A stretch of DNA of 64,000 bases from Planctomycetota bacterium (GCA_020638675.1 JACKID010000001.1:682001-746000), one strand, 5' to 3'; counted from the stretch's first letter, positions 16,033 through 25,195 are shown. Program-made: numbers and translations. Notes: generated by a model not told the origin, from the letters alone.

Positions 16033-18180
16033 CTACTGAAACAGCGACTTCTGGCCCGGCGGAACCGCCCAGGCAGTGCTTCCGCAGACGGGGCAACTGT
16101 CGCGATTTGCGGGGTAGCGTGCGCCGCAATCGCGGCAGGTCCGGCTGCTGACCACGACGCTGAGCTTGCTCGGTTGCGGCCCGCGTTCGGACACGCAGTC
16201 GCGCACGAACTCCAGCACTTCGGCGGCTGTGAGTGACTCCGCCCGGCCGCTGGCCACGGTTGCATCACGCCCGAGCAGGCTGTGCAGCGCGCTTTCGCAT
16301 TCGAGGCGATCGCTGAGCGTGAGTGAATCGTCCAGTGCGGCGCCAGGGCGATAGGCATCTTCACGGCTGAGGCGAAGGCGCAGGGCGGACTCGGGGTCAT
16401 CCTTGGCAACCAGGGCGACATCTTCGCGCGCGAACCGGGTGGCGACCTGATCCTCTAGGCGCACACCCAGGCGCCCGTTTAGCCCGAGGCGCGATGCGCG
16501 CTCACGGAATTTGAAACCGAGATAGCTGAGGATCTGTTGGGCAATGCGCTGCGCGGCCGGGTCGGCTTCACTGTCGGCGCCTGCCAGCAGTGCAGCAGTC
16601 ATCCCGAGGCCCATCGGCGCGAGTTCGACGGCTCGAGATGCCCCAACCAGCGCGCGCAGCATGCGGCTGGAAGCGGCCACCGGCTCAGGCATGTCACGCA
16701 TGGCCACGCGTTCGAGATATCGTGCCCGCGCGGCCAGGCCCTGCGCAGCAAGCTCAACCGCCGGGTCCAGCCGCTCGAGGTATGTGTTCAGGTCGGGCGC
16801 CTTGAGCAGCGGTCGAACCAGGTTGATGGCCGCACGAGCGATGACGACGTCGTGGGCGAGACCCGCGCTTTCGCCGAACAACCCGGCCGGGCGCTCAGGC
16901 AGGGGCTCGCGCAGCCTGAAGTCCGGGACTCCGCAGAAACTGGCGGCACTTGCTGCACGCTCCAGCAGCGATCGGCGTGCGGGGTCGGCAAACGCGCCTG
17001 CGTTGGCCGACAGCTCCAGGCGTACCTGGCCCCGAAGCGAGCCGTCGGCGGCGGCAAGTGTGTCGATCAAGGTACGGACGACCATGTCGCGTGCGGGAGT
17101 CCCCGGAGGGCCAACTTCCAGCAGCAACCCGGCAGGTGCCTGCGCCGCCAGCAGTCTCAGTCCGTCCTGCAACTCGGCTCGCTCGATGCGATCCGGCTCG
17201 TCCTGGGCCTGTTGCGCAAGGGCACGATCAAGGCCCCTCAAGGCGACCGGACCGCTGGTGAATCCCGCAGCTGCACGTATGGTCGTTGCGAGCCGCGCCA
17301 ATGCCGCGCCGACGCCGGCCGTGCTCTCGGCGAACATGCGTTGAAGTCCGAAGCCCGCCCCGGCGCTGAACAGCGCGCCGACATCAAGCCTCGTGTCGGC
17401 CACGGCGGCGGGCGCGTGCAATGCTTCGAAGTGCAGGCGTCCGCTCACGTGCGCTTCGCGTGCATCGGCCGGCAGGATCGAGTGCAGCGAATACTGGCTG
17501 AGCACCCGGCGGGAAGCGCGCTCGGACAACTCAGCCTGCTCGCCGACCGGCGGCGCGTCGGTTTCTTCGCCGGGGAAGACCCATTGCTCAAGGTCGTAGC
17601 GGGGAATCGAGACGCTGCCCGGCTCCCGGATCAGTCCGCGCGAGAGCAGCTCCACATCGACCAGTTCGCGGATCAGTCCGGTGGTGACGGTCGGCAGGTC
17701 AAGCTCGACGACCTTTTGCTCGACAGTTTGGGCCACGTCGCCTGCGGTGGCGGCGTCGAGCTTGAGCTCGCGCATAACTGCCGCTGCAATGCGGGCGCGG
17801 TTCCAGCCGCCGAGGCCCTGATCCGGTTGCGCGACCTGGGGCCCCGCCGCGGGCTCGGCCGCGATGGTTTCTTCTAACTCGCGGATTTCCTGTCGCTGCT
17901 GACGACCGGCAAGAAACGCCTGGGCGATGGCGTGCAGATCGGGTGAAGACAGCAGCGCCTTTTCAATCATGTCATCCACGTCGCCTGCGTGGGGCGGCTC
18001 GGTCGCATCGCCGTGCTGCATGTCCAGGAAGTAGACCACCATGTCGGCCAGCTTGTCCGCGATCCACTCATCCTTGCTGCCCGCCGAGCGCACGGCGGCA
18101 AGGATCGCACGGACGATCCGGTTGCGGCGAAACGGTACGATCTCACCGTTGCGGTTGATTACCTGGGTGACTCTTCCCAT
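16033..18180 (-). CDS. Double ATP-cone protein with a degenerate NrdD-like body and zinc ribbon
   Basis: The 715-residue protein begins with an ATP-cone (residues 3-90, starting VTQVINRNGEIVPF) and a second, shorter ATP-cone (about 125-190). The middle and end keep traces of anaerobic ribonucleotide reductase: the spacing before the end, the RLECESALHSLL segment, and a CRDCG...CPVCG zinc ribbon at the C-terminus. The protein stops 14 residues after the ribbon, and the RVxGY glycyl-radical loop that should follow is absent. It is therefore unlikely to be an active reductase by itself. It may be a nucleotide-sensing relative. ATG at 18180 was preferred to a TTG at 18210. Confidence 0.65.
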   Translation of the reverse strand: MGRVTQVINRNGEIVPFRRNRIVRAILAAVRSAGSKDEWIADKLADMVVYFLDMQHGDATEPPHAGDVDDMIEKALLSSPDLHAIAQAFLAGRQQRQEIRELEETIAAEPAAGPQVAQPDQGLGGWNRARIAAAVMRELKLDAATAGDVAQTVEQKVVELDLPTVTTGLIRELVDVELLSRGLIREPGSVSIPRYDLEQWVFPGEETDAPPVGEQAELSERASRRVLSQYSLHSILPADAREAHVSGRLHFEALHAPAAVADTRLDVGALFSAGAGFGLQRMFAESTAGVGAALARLATTIRAAAGFTSGPVALRGLDRALAQQAQDEPDRIERAELQDGLRLLAAQAPAGLLLEVGPPGTPARDMVVRTLIDTLAAADGSLRGQVRLELSANAGAFADPARRSLLERAASAASFCGVPDFRLREPLPERPAGLFGESAGLAHDVVIARAAINLVRPLLKAPDLNTYLERLDPAVELAAQGLAARARYLERVAMRDMPEPVAASSRMLRALVGASRAVELAPMGLGMTAALLAGADSEADPAAQRIAQQILSYLGFKFRERASRLGLNGRLGVRLEDQVATRFAREDVALVAKDDPESALRLRLSREDAYRPGAALDDSLTLSDRLECESALHSLLGRDATVASGRAESLTAAEVLEFVRDCVSERGPQPSKLSVVVSSRTCRDCGARYPANRDSCPVCGSTAWAVPPGQKSLFQ

Positions 18181-18300
18181 GGCGCGAAGGTTCACCACCG
18201 GCTGCGACAAATCAACCGGTGGCAGTCAATTTTGGAATGGGGAGAAGGTGTCAGCATCGTGCTGTTCCTCAATCCGGCCGGATCGTGCTAACCTGCACGC

Positions 18301-19008
18301 ATGTTCCCGCTGAAGACAACCGAGAAAGTGAATTCGTGGCCGGTGGTCACGTGGCTGCTGATTGCGATCAATGTCTTTGTTTTCACGCAGCAGCTTACGG
18401 TTGACGACCCATCGGCGTTCATTCGGCGGTGGGGGCTGGTGCCCGCGAACTACCCGCACTTGTTCAGCAGCAGCGCGCATACAGACCTGATGAGCCTGGA
18501 CCACCTGCTGCCGTTCGTGACCTGCATGTTCCTGCATGGCGGATTGTGGCACCTGCTGGGCAACATGCTGTCGCTGTTCGTGTTCGGCCCGAACGTGGAA
18601 GACCGCTTCGGGCACATCGGCTTCTTAATCGTCTACATGGCGTGCGGGCTGGCCGCAGGGATCACGCAAATCGCCTTTTCGGCCGGCGCGGACATCCCCA
18701 CGGTCGGCGCGTCAGGCGCGATTGCGGGCGTGATGGGTGCGTTCTTTGTGATGTACCCCAAGGCGCGTGTCGTCAGTGTCATCCCGATCATTGTGATTCC
18801 GCTGATCGTGCGTGTTCCGGCGTTCTTCTATCTGCTCTTCTGGATCGGCATGAACGTAATCAATGCCCTGAAAGAGATGCAGCTCAGCATGAATGACACC
18901 GAAAGCGCGGGCGTGGCGTGGTGGGCTCACATCGGTGGCTTCGCCATAGGTATGATTTACGCCGCGATACTGGCGAAGAAGAAGCCACCGCCTGAGAGAG
19001 ACAGCTAG
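18301..19008 (+). CDS. Rhomboid family intramembrane serine protease
   Basis: The 235-residue membrane protein has six or more hydrophobic helices and the rhomboid motifs. These are HLLGN in the second transmembrane region (His84, Asn88), GASGA with the catalytic Ser138, and the partner His in WWAHIGGF near residue 210. Rhomboids cut transmembrane segments of other membrane proteins. It is the only intramembrane protease in the window and a formal candidate for processing the C-terminal tails of the two surface proteins at 49-57 kb, although it is far from them. Its TAG stop overlaps the stop of the convergent yvcK gene. Confidence 0.88.
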   Translation: MFPLKTTEKVNSWPVVTWLLIAINVFVFTQQLTVDDPSAFIRRWGLVPANYPHLFSSSAHTDLMSLDHLLPFVTCMFLHGGLWHLLGNMLSLFVFGPNVEDRFGHIGFLIVYMACGLAAGITQIAFSAGADIPTVGASGAIAGVMGAFFVMYPKARVVSVIPIIVIPLIVRVPAFFYLLFWIGMNVINALKEMQLSMNDTESAGVAWWAHIGGFAIGMIYAAILAKKKPPPERDS

Positions 19009-20003
19009 GCCCGCGCGCGTTCTTTGTTGATGTCTTTGTAGACGTTGAGGCACAGCTCGGCGAGGCGCGCCGGGTTGTGACGCACGACGTGATCGGCCTT
19101 TACCAGGTCGCCGGTAATAATGCGCGGGCTGCCCTTCAGCGTCGTCAGCTTGTCGAGATCGGCCGCCACGGGCGTTGAATGCTCGGCCGCGTAGGCGGCT
19201 GCGAGCGCGTCAGGTACTTTGCCCGTATTGACGACTACGAAGTCGATCAGGTTCTCGTTCGTGTGCTCGATCAACACTTCGACATGGCGGCTGGCGGAGA
19301 AGTCCTGCGTCTCACCCGGTTGAGTCATGATGTTGCAGATGTAGCCGACGACGGCCGGTGTTTTCATCAGCGCGTCTTCGATTTCGTGAATCAGCAGGTT
19401 CGGGAGCACACTGGTGTAGACGCTGCCCGGCCCCAGCAGCACGAGGTCGGCCTGCAGGATGGCGTCGACGACATCTGTGCCCGCGGGTGAGTCTTCGGGC
19501 TTGAGCGACAGGCGCTTCACCGGCTTGGTGACCTTGCCCACGAGTGACTCGCCGGTAGTCTTGCTGCCGTCATCGTGCTCGGCGATCAGGCTGATCTTTG
19601 TTGCCGTGGCCGGAAGCACGCGCCCGCGCACGTTCAGTACTCGGTTGGCTTCGCGGACGGCCTGTTCGAAGTCGCCGGTCACTTGCGTCATGGCGGCGAG
19701 GAAGATGTTGCCGAACGGGTGGCCTTTCAGGTCGCCTTCTTCAAACCGGTGCTGAAACAGCTTTTCGAGTACCGGTCCCGCGTCACTCAGCGCCGCCAGA
19801 CAGTTGCGGATGTCGCCCGGGGGCAACATGCCGAACTCTTTGCGGAATCGACCACTGCTGCCGCCGTCGTCCGCGACCGTGACCACGGCCGTGAGCTTGT
19901 CGGTATGTTCCTTCAGCCCACGCAGCAAACCGCTGGCCCCCGTGCCGCCGCCGATGGCAACCACGGCGGGGGAGCGCCGGAAGAGTCGCGGGAACAAAGC
20001 CAT
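19005..20003 (-). CDS. yvcK: YvcK/CofD-like protein (gluconeogenesis factor, UDP-sugar binding)
   Basis: The 332-residue protein starts AL FPRLFRRSP after Met and then shows the family motifs: VAIGGGTGASGLL at residues 15-27, VTVADDGGSSGR, LPPGDIRNCL and a conserved YICNIMTQPGET near residue 215. YvcK proteins bind UDP-sugars and help control carbon metabolism and cell-wall synthesis. ATG at 20003 has an AGGA site; a TTG at 20018 is less likely. It lies 38 bp downstream of hpf on the same strand and is probably co-transcribed. The stop codons of yvcK and the rhomboid gene share the palindrome CTAG. Confidence 0.9.
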   Translation of the reverse strand: MALFPRLFRRSPAVVAIGGGTGASGLLRGLKEHTDKLTAVVTVADDGGSSGRFRKEFGMLPPGDIRNCLAALSDAGPVLEKLFQHRFEEGDLKGHPFGNIFLAAMTQVTGDFEQAVREANRVLNVRGRVLPATATKISLIAEHDDGSKTTGESLVGKVTKPVKRLSLKPEDSPAGTDVVDAILQADLVLLGPGSVYTSVLPNLLIHEIEDALMKTPAVVGYICNIMTQPGETQDFSASRHVEVLIEHTNENLIDFVVVNTGKVPDALAAAYAAEHSTPVAADLDKLTTLKGSPRIITGDLVKADHVVRHNPARLAELCLNVYKDINKERARA

Positions 20004-20041
20004 GCTATGTCCTGCCAAGAGGCGCGCTGCGCCGGGGGCCC

Positions 20042-20431
20042 TTACTCGTTCTTTGCTTCTTCGTACGTGGACTCTTTGTCGACGCGGGTCGAGAGTCGCT
20101 TCACGTCACGCCCGAGCTTCTTGCGGCGGTCGCTGCCCTTGTGGCTCTTGAGCTTTTCCTTGATCTTGCCGACCTGGCGATGGGCCTTGTCAATGCAGAG
20201 GTCAACGGCCGCGTGCATGTCTTCCTGGTTGCGGACGATCGAGCTGAGCTGGTGGTGGGTGTCCGTCGAGATGTTGATTTCGCAAACGTTGTCCTTGCCT
20301 TCCTGGTCCAGGATGACGGAGATGTTCGCGATCCGGTTGAAGTAGCGCTCGAGCTTTTCCAGCTTCTCGCGCGCATAGTCCTTCATCTTGTCGGTGACCT
20401 TGACGTGCTTTGCGGTGATGGTGATACGCAC
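20042..20431 (-). CDS. hpf: Ribosome hibernation promoting factor (short HPF/YfiA type)
   Basis: The 129-residue product starts RITITAKHVKVTDKMKDY after the initiator and has the alternating strand-helix pattern of HPF/YfiA, with NRIANISVIL and EINISTDTHHQ. It lacks the extra C-terminal dimerisation domain of long HPF and has instead a basic tail ending in acidic residues. The start is GTG at 20431, preceded by AAGGAG. These proteins bind the 30S subunit and inactivate or protect ribosomes in slow growth. The 154 bp upstream must hold the promoter for hpf-yvcK, but no clear consensus stands out. Confidence 0.9.
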   Translation of the reverse strand: MRITITAKHVKVTDKMKDYAREKLEKLERYFNRIANISVILDQEGKDNVCEINISTDTHHQLSSIVRNQEDMHAAVDLCIDKAHRQVGKIKEKLKSHKGSDRRKKLGRDVKRLSTRVDKESTYEEAKNE

Positions 20432-20586
20432 CGTTTCTCCTTCTCATGTTGACTGCGTGGCACTCTAGCAAGTTCGCCCGTTGGTAGGATGCCCTACGCA
20501 GCGCATTTGGGTCATGGGTTTTATGAGGATTGGGCGGCGACGCCAGACCTTGCCTCCGCCAAAATGCGGCATGCGGGGGCATATTG

Positions 20587-21357
20587 CTACATCCCCTGTT
20601 CGAGTCGGTCAGCGTTGTAATCGTCAAGGTCTTTGAGCGCGCGGATCTTCTTGGCCGTGACTGTTACGTCATATTCGACCCGCCGCCAAATGAACTTCCT
20701 GTCGTCCCAGATCACGTAGCAGGCGCGGATGTCGCGGTCTCGGGGTTGGCCAACGCTGCCTACGTTGATGACGTATTTCTTGCCCTTTTCGGGTTTGAAC
20801 TCGTACTCCAGGGACTTCTCGGTCATGTAGTTGAACGACTCGTCCATCACGCAGGGAATATGCGTGTGCCCGACGATGCAAAGCCCCTCGAACTGGCTGA
20901 AGATATCGTTCATCTTCTTGACCGCTTCAGGAACGTTTTGAGCGGCGCCCAGCGCGTCGTGCTTCAGGATGTACTCAGTCGTCGGCTCACGCGGGCTGCC
21001 GTGCACAAGCAGTGCGCCATCTTCACGATGGGTCAGCTTCAGGCCCTTCAGGAAGCTCATGCGCTTCTTGTTTCGGAAACCGAAAATGCCGCCCTGCAGC
21101 GACTTCTTGGTCCAGCGGATAGCTGTCAGGGCCCGGTAGTTGAAGCCGACCGGCTCGAACACGACCGCTTCGTCATGGTTGCCCATCAGATTGACGCGGA
21201 ACTCCATCGCCTGGTCGATGACGTCGATCGGCTCCGGGCCGTAGCCGACGAGATCGCCTAGCGAGATGATGTCTGTGATTTTGTGGGATCGAATGTCTTT
21301 CTGGACCGCTTCCCACGCGGCGATGTTGGCATGGATGTCCGAGACGATTGCCTTCAC
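20587..21357 (-). CDS. Calcineurin-type metallophosphoesterase
   Basis: The 256-residue cytoplasmic protein has the five metal-binding motifs: SDIHAN at residues 6-11, GDLVGYG, GNHDE, a histidine in LLVHGSPRE, and GHTHIP near residue 190. The best start is GTG at 21357, which gives MKAIVSDIHAN as in the YfcE/ApaH-like group and has GGGG upstream. The open frame runs further up without a better start. Relatives hydrolyse nucleotide or phosphodiester substrates with two metal ions. The actual substrate is not known. It is unrelated in layout to the three membrane-bound phosphoesterases at 27-32 kb. Confidence 0.88.
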   Translation of the reverse strand: MKAIVSDIHANIAAWEAVQKDIRSHKITDIISLGDLVGYGPEPIDVIDQAMEFRVNLMGNHDEAVVFEPVGFNYRALTAIRWTKKSLQGGIFGFRNKKRMSFLKGLKLTHREDGALLVHGSPREPTTEYILKHDALGAAQNVPEAVKKMNDIFSQFEGLCIVGHTHIPCVMDESFNYMTEKSLEYEFKPEKGKKYVINVGSVGQPRDRDIRACYVIWDDRKFIWRRVEYDVTVTAKKIRALKDLDDYNADRLEQGM

Positions 21358-21457
21358 GCCCAACCCCAATATGCGCCGATGCTTACGTTCAAGGCCTCGC
21401 GAGGCTAGCCGCGCTCCGGGGGGTGTCAAGGCAACCACCTCCCGCTCATGTTATCGG

Positions 21458-22345
21458 TCAGAGCGGCGGTAGATCGTCTGTGCTTTCCCGGTTTTCGAAA
21501 GGCTCGGGGGGATAGTCTACACGAACGAGCGCCAGACCGTGAGGTGGTAGGTTTGCGCCCGCCTCACAGCGGTCCTTGCGCCCAATGAGTTCTGTCACCC
21601 AATGCGGTGGCTGCTTGCCGAGCCCGACTTCCAGCAGCGTGCCGGCGAGAGCCCGAACCATGCCGCGCAGAAAGCCGTCTCCCTCGACCTCGATGTTCAG
21701 CAGGTCGTCGGTTTCAACCAATGCGGCACGTGACAGGGTACGAATGGTCCCCTTCGGCCGCGGCTTGCGCCACGGCGGGGGCTCTGTCGCCCCGGAGGCG
21801 ACAGCGGCCGGGCCGATCCTGTCGGCCGTAGTCTCGGGCGCGTCGTCGGGCGTGGGCTCGCGTTCGGGATTGGTCTGAAAACTGGCGAAGTCATGTGTGC
21901 CGACCAGCAGTGCGGCGGCCTGCTGCATGGCGCGCACATCCAGCGGTCGTGGCACCTGGTGGGCGCGGTCGCCGAGCAAAGGACTGCGCGCCCTGTGACG
22001 CAACAGCGTGTACCGATAGAGTTTCGTGACCGCATCAAAGCGGGCGTGGAAGCGCGGGTCCACTTCGCGCACGCGGCGAACGGCGAGGTCGTGCATCAGG
22101 CGGTGATTCAGTGCAGGCATGATTTCGCGCGGTGCCAGCCGCGAGTCGATGTCTACGTGCGCCGGCATGGCGAGAGCGTGCACGCCACGGTCCGTACGCC
22201 CTGATGACTGGACGCTGACTACGTGGCCGACGAGGTCGGCAATCGCAGCCTCCAGGGTGCCCTGTACGGAACGATCCGGGCCTTGCCGCTGCCAGCCGTA
22301 GAAGCCCTTCCCGTGGAATTCAATATCGAGGACAATCCGGCGCAT
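21458..22345 (-). CDS. truA: tRNA pseudouridine(38-40) synthase TruA
   Basis: The 295-residue enzyme makes pseudouridine at positions 38-40 of tRNA anticodon arms. The catalytic Asp52 lies in SSGRTDRGVHA, and FYGWQRQ, FHARFDA, YRYTLL and GDGFLRGMVR are all present. A Pro/Ala/Thr-rich insert of about 35 residues separates the two halves (around residues 165-200), longer than in most TruA proteins. The start ATG at 22345 lies head-to-head with the ATG of the next gene: the two start codons overlap by two bases on opposite strands. A second in-frame ATG six codons upstream would overlap even further. Confidence 0.95.
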   Translation of the reverse strand: MRRIVLDIEFHGKGFYGWQRQGPDRSVQGTLEAAIADLVGHVVSVQSSGRTDRGVHALAMPAHVDIDSRLAPREIMPALNHRLMHDLAVRRVREVDPRFHARFDAVTKLYRYTLLRHRARSPLLGDRAHQVPRPLDVRAMQQAAALLVGTHDFASFQTNPEREPTPDDAPETTADRIGPAAVASGATEPPPWRKPRPKGTIRTLSRAALVETDDLLNIEVEGDGFLRGMVRALAGTLLEVGLGKQPPHWVTELIGRKDRCEAGANLPPHGLALVRVDYPPEPFENRESTDDLPPL

Positions 22346-22667
22346 GGCCCAGAGATTCGTCATCCTCGAGCACACCGTCAACGGGGAAGCTCACTACGAC
22401 TTGATGCTGGAGGTCGAGGGGCAGGAGAAGCTGCGCACGTTCCAGCTTGCGCGCTGGCCGCTGTCGGTAGGGGAGTCGTGTCTATGCCGTCGGCTGGATG
22501 ACCACCGTCGGGCATACCTTGACTACCAAGGCGAAGTGAGCGGCGGTCGCGGAGTCGTACGGAGGGTGGAGTCCGGCACTTGGTCGGGTGATCCGCGTCT
22601 GCAACTTTCCGGAAGCGAGACGTTCACGTTGTCACTGGGTACGGAGACAGCGGAACGCGTCGAGTAG
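22344..22667 (+). CDS. Stand-alone LigD N-terminal (3'-phosphoesterase)-like protein
   Basis: The 107-residue protein begins MAQRFVILEHTVNGEAHYDL and continues MLEVEG. The RFVxLEH and HxDxMLE pattern is that of the DNA polymerase/ligase LigD N-terminal phosphoesterase family (PF13298), here as a single domain. In full LigD this domain trims 3' ends during end joining. Small stand-alone copies occur in planctomycetes and have no proven role. The His and Asp metal-binding residues of the N-terminal motif are present. The later part is short, so activity is uncertain. Its start codon overlaps that of truA on the other strand. Confidence 0.7.
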   Translation: MAQRFVILEHTVNGEAHYDLMLEVEGQEKLRTFQLARWPLSVGESCLCRRLDDHRRAYLDYQGEVSGGRGVVRRVESGTWSGDPRLQLSGSETFTLSLGTETAERVE

Positions 22668-22746
22668 CCCCGGCGAGACTCGTTGTGCGGCGGCCGAACC
22701 CCAGTACACTGAAACAGTCGCTCACAGCACAGGGGTACGCGTCTTC

Positions 22747-23157
22747 ATGACGATGGTTCCGTTTTCACTGGCCCGCATCATTCTCTCGAACACGCATCCA
22801 ACGCAGCGCATCATTCTTCGCGAGATTGGCGGTCAGCGCCACTTCACCATCGAGATCGGCGAGCCGGAGGCTGTTGCCATCTATCGCCGGGCCATGAAGC
22901 GCTACCACCCTCGCCCCCTCACGCACGACCTGCTCGACAACGTCATCGCAGGCATGGGCGGAACCATCAAGGCGGTCGAGATCACCTACCTCAAGGATCA
23001 CACGTACTACGCCAACCTGGTGATCGAGACTGCGGACGGTGAAGTCCGCGTAGATGCCCGCCCGAGTGATGCCATTTCACTGCTGGTCGGCGGCAGCGTC
23101 GACCTGCTGGTGGACGACGAGCGCGTGCTGGAACCCCTGTACGGCGAAGAGCTGTAG
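22747..23157 (+). CDS. Bifunctional nuclease family protein (DUF151)
   Basis: The 136-residue protein contains the DUF151 features: LREIGGQRHFTIEIGEPEA in the first half, a central NVIAGMGGTIKAVEI segment, and the conserved DARPSDAISLL motif near residue 105. Members have been reported with DNase and RNase activity, and the Asp-rich motif is the likely active site. Two ATG codons are possible (22747 and 22753). The gene is followed after 8 bp by the outer-membrane protein gene, so the two are probably co-transcribed, although no functional link is evident. Confidence 0.85.
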   Translation: MTMVPFSLARIILSNTHPTQRIILREIGGQRHFTIEIGEPEAVAIYRRAMKRYHPRPLTHDLLDNVIAGMGGTIKAVEITYLKDHTYYANLVIETADGEVRVDARPSDAISLLVGGSVDLLVDDERVLEPLYGEEL

Positions 23158-23165
23158 GAGACGAC

Positions 23166-24791
23166 ATGTCACGATTGCTGCTGGCCGCGTTGGCGATTGC
23201 CCTGTGCACGTGTCTGAGCGCCGAGGAGTGGGTCGATTTCCATACTCCCGCATTTGGTGCGGGCGGCGTCGGCGTCATCGCCCGCGGCGCGACGGCGGCG
23301 CGCTATAACCCGGCGTTCGGTGCGCTGCGCCCGTGGGAGCGTACGGAAAACGACCCGACTACGCTGGAGTTCTGTCTGCCCACGAACATGTCCGCGTCCA
23401 TTCACGGCGACGACTTTCAGAAGATGTTCGACGTCGTGGAAGACGCAAACGATGCCTTCGACAGTTTCCAGTCCGGCGCATTCAACACACCCAGCTCGGC
23501 CACTCTTAGTGACTTCAGCCAGGTCTTCGACATCTTCAACAAGCTGGACATCCTGGATAGCTTGAGCGGCGATGGCGTGTATGCGACGTCAGCCACCGGC
23601 CTGGGCATGCGGCTGGGCAGCCTGTTCTTCGGCGGCGATGGGCTGACAGTCACGACCGGCGGCTTTGCCATCGCCGGCGCAGCCACAATCGTCGACCTCG
23701 ACAGCCTGCGCAACTTCCGCTTCGTGGATGAGTCCGGCGCCCAGTGGGACACGATGATCAGTGTGGCGGCCACCCTCTCCGGGCAGGCCGGCGCCACGCC
23801 GACGACTTCCGGTGGGCAGCAGTTCAGCGCGGACCTTCAGGCAGCCGGCTACCCGGCGAATGAAGCGAACATCCTTGCCAAGACGGCCGAAGACTCCGGC
23901 GTCAACTTTGGCGGCGTGGGCGCAGACATACTGTTGGACTTCCTCATCAACACGCAAAACGGGACGGGACAAAGCCTCGAGAGCGGCGCTAACCCGCTTG
24001 AGGGGAACGGCTCAGGCTTCATCATCCGCGGGCTGGCATTCTATGAGGCCGGCATAAGCTACGGGATGCCGCTGCCGATTCCGGTGCTCGGTGACTGGCT
24101 GAGTCTCGGGGTGACCGTCCGCTTTATCCAGGCGTACACGTTCAGTCACTTCCTCGCGGTCGAAGACATGACCAGCGACGGCGTGAAAGACATGCTCCGC
24201 AGCCTCGGTCGCCAGACGCAGGACGCGTACAAATTGAAGGGCGAGTCGCGCTTCAACGTAGGGATCGACGTGGGCGCGGTGTTCACGCCGCAGATTCCTT
24301 TCCTCGACACGCTCTCGATCAGCTTTGTCGCGCGCAACGTGAACGGCCCGGAGTTCAGGTGGGACCCCGCAACACATCCCGAGCCCAACTTCATCCGCTT
24401 CGACCCCCAGTTCACGGCCGGCGCGAGCTACACCTGGTTTTACTCTATCGGTCTGCCGCTGACCTTTGCCGTTGAAGGCGACCTGAACCGCGTCAGCAGC
24501 GACATCCTGCCGCGCTACCACACGCAATTCGTGCGAGCCGCACTCACGTTTGAGCCGCAGTTCGGAGGCTTCGGATTTGGCATCCGGCTGGGTGCATTCA
24601 AGAACCTGGCCGACGCGGAACAGTCGATTACCCTGACGACCGGGCTGGGGCTGCGGCTGTGGTTCTTCCACATCGACTTTGCGGGCCAGGTCGGCCTGAC
24701 GACGCAGGACTTTGGTACCACCGCGGACCCAAAGGCAATTCCGCAGCGATTTGGCTTCGGTGTCGACATCGGCATCGACATCGAGTTCTAG
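23166..24791 (+). CDS. Putative outer-membrane beta-barrel protein (TraF_2/PorV-like)
   Basis: The 541-residue protein has a signal peptide (about residues 1-20, ending LSAEEW). GVGVIARGATAARYNPAFGAL follows, the usual N-terminal pattern of barrel proteins of the TraF_2/UPF0164/PorV group. Amphipathic strands recur, and the C-terminus ends in an aromatic residue (DIGIDIEF), as expected of proteins inserted by BamA. An insert rich in Gly/Thr/Asn occupies the middle. A plausible role is transport or anchoring in the outer membrane, but no substrate is indicated. It is tightly followed by a lipoprotein gene. Confidence 0.6.
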   Translation: MSRLLLAALAIALCTCLSAEEWVDFHTPAFGAGGVGVIARGATAARYNPAFGALRPWERTENDPTTLEFCLPTNMSASIHGDDFQKMFDVVEDANDAFDSFQSGAFNTPSSATLSDFSQVFDIFNKLDILDSLSGDGVYATSATGLGMRLGSLFFGGDGLTVTTGGFAIAGAATIVDLDSLRNFRFVDESGAQWDTMISVAATLSGQAGATPTTSGGQQFSADLQAAGYPANEANILAKTAEDSGVNFGGVGADILLDFLINTQNGTGQSLESGANPLEGNGSGFIIRGLAFYEAGISYGMPLPIPVLGDWLSLGVTVRFIQAYTFSHFLAVEDMTSDGVKDMLRSLGRQTQDAYKLKGESRFNVGIDVGAVFTPQIPFLDTLSISFVARNVNGPEFRWDPATHPEPNFIRFDPQFTAGASYTWFYSIGLPLTFAVEGDLNRVSSDILPRYHTQFVRAALTFEPQFGGFGFGIRLGAFKNLADAEQSITLTTGLGLRLWFFHIDFAGQVGLTTQDFGTTADPKAIPQRFGFGVDIGIDIEF

Positions 24792-24799
24792 GAGCACAC

Positions 24800-25195
24800 A
24801 TGCGCAGATTCTGGATGCTCGGGCTGCTGCTTCTTGCGGGCTGCTCGGCCGGGCCGAAGGCCATGCTTGGGGAGACACGGCAGGAAGTGCTCGCCGATGT
24901 CGATACGGCCGACATCATCGTTGATCGCGGCATGGAATTCGGCAAGGGCAACGTGGCCATGTATGCCGACTTTGGAGCCTTCGCCGAGGACAAGGCCCTT
25001 ACCGGCGGAATCTGGACGCCGCATCTACGCAACTGGAGCGACGAGTTGGCCAGCCGTACCAGCGTGCGCTTCACCAACGTGGTTCAACGTACTCAGGAAG
25101 CCCGCGCGGGCAACGGCGAGGCCGAGGGCACTACATGGTACTTCTGGGACGAGAACGAGCGGCTGGTGGCCATGCTGCGCGAGAACTGGAAGTAG
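24800..25195 (+). CDS. Small lipoprotein of unknown function
   Basis: The 131-residue protein starts MRRFWMLGLLLLAGCSAGP, a lipobox with Cys at about residue 15. A GGAG ribosome binding site lies 5 nt before the ATG. The mature part is hydrophilic and mixed alpha/beta, with ETRQEVLADVDTADIIVDRG and a Trp-rich end (WYFWDENERLVAML). The start lies 8 bp after the barrel gene, so the lipoprotein probably works with that outer-membrane protein. I do not recognise the family. Confidence 0.75.
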   Translation: MRRFWMLGLLLLAGCSAGPKAMLGETRQEVLADVDTADIIVDRGMEFGKGNVAMYADFGAFAEDKALTGGIWTPHLRNWSDELASRTSVRFTNVVQRTQEARAGNGEAEGTTWYFWDENERLVAMLRENWK

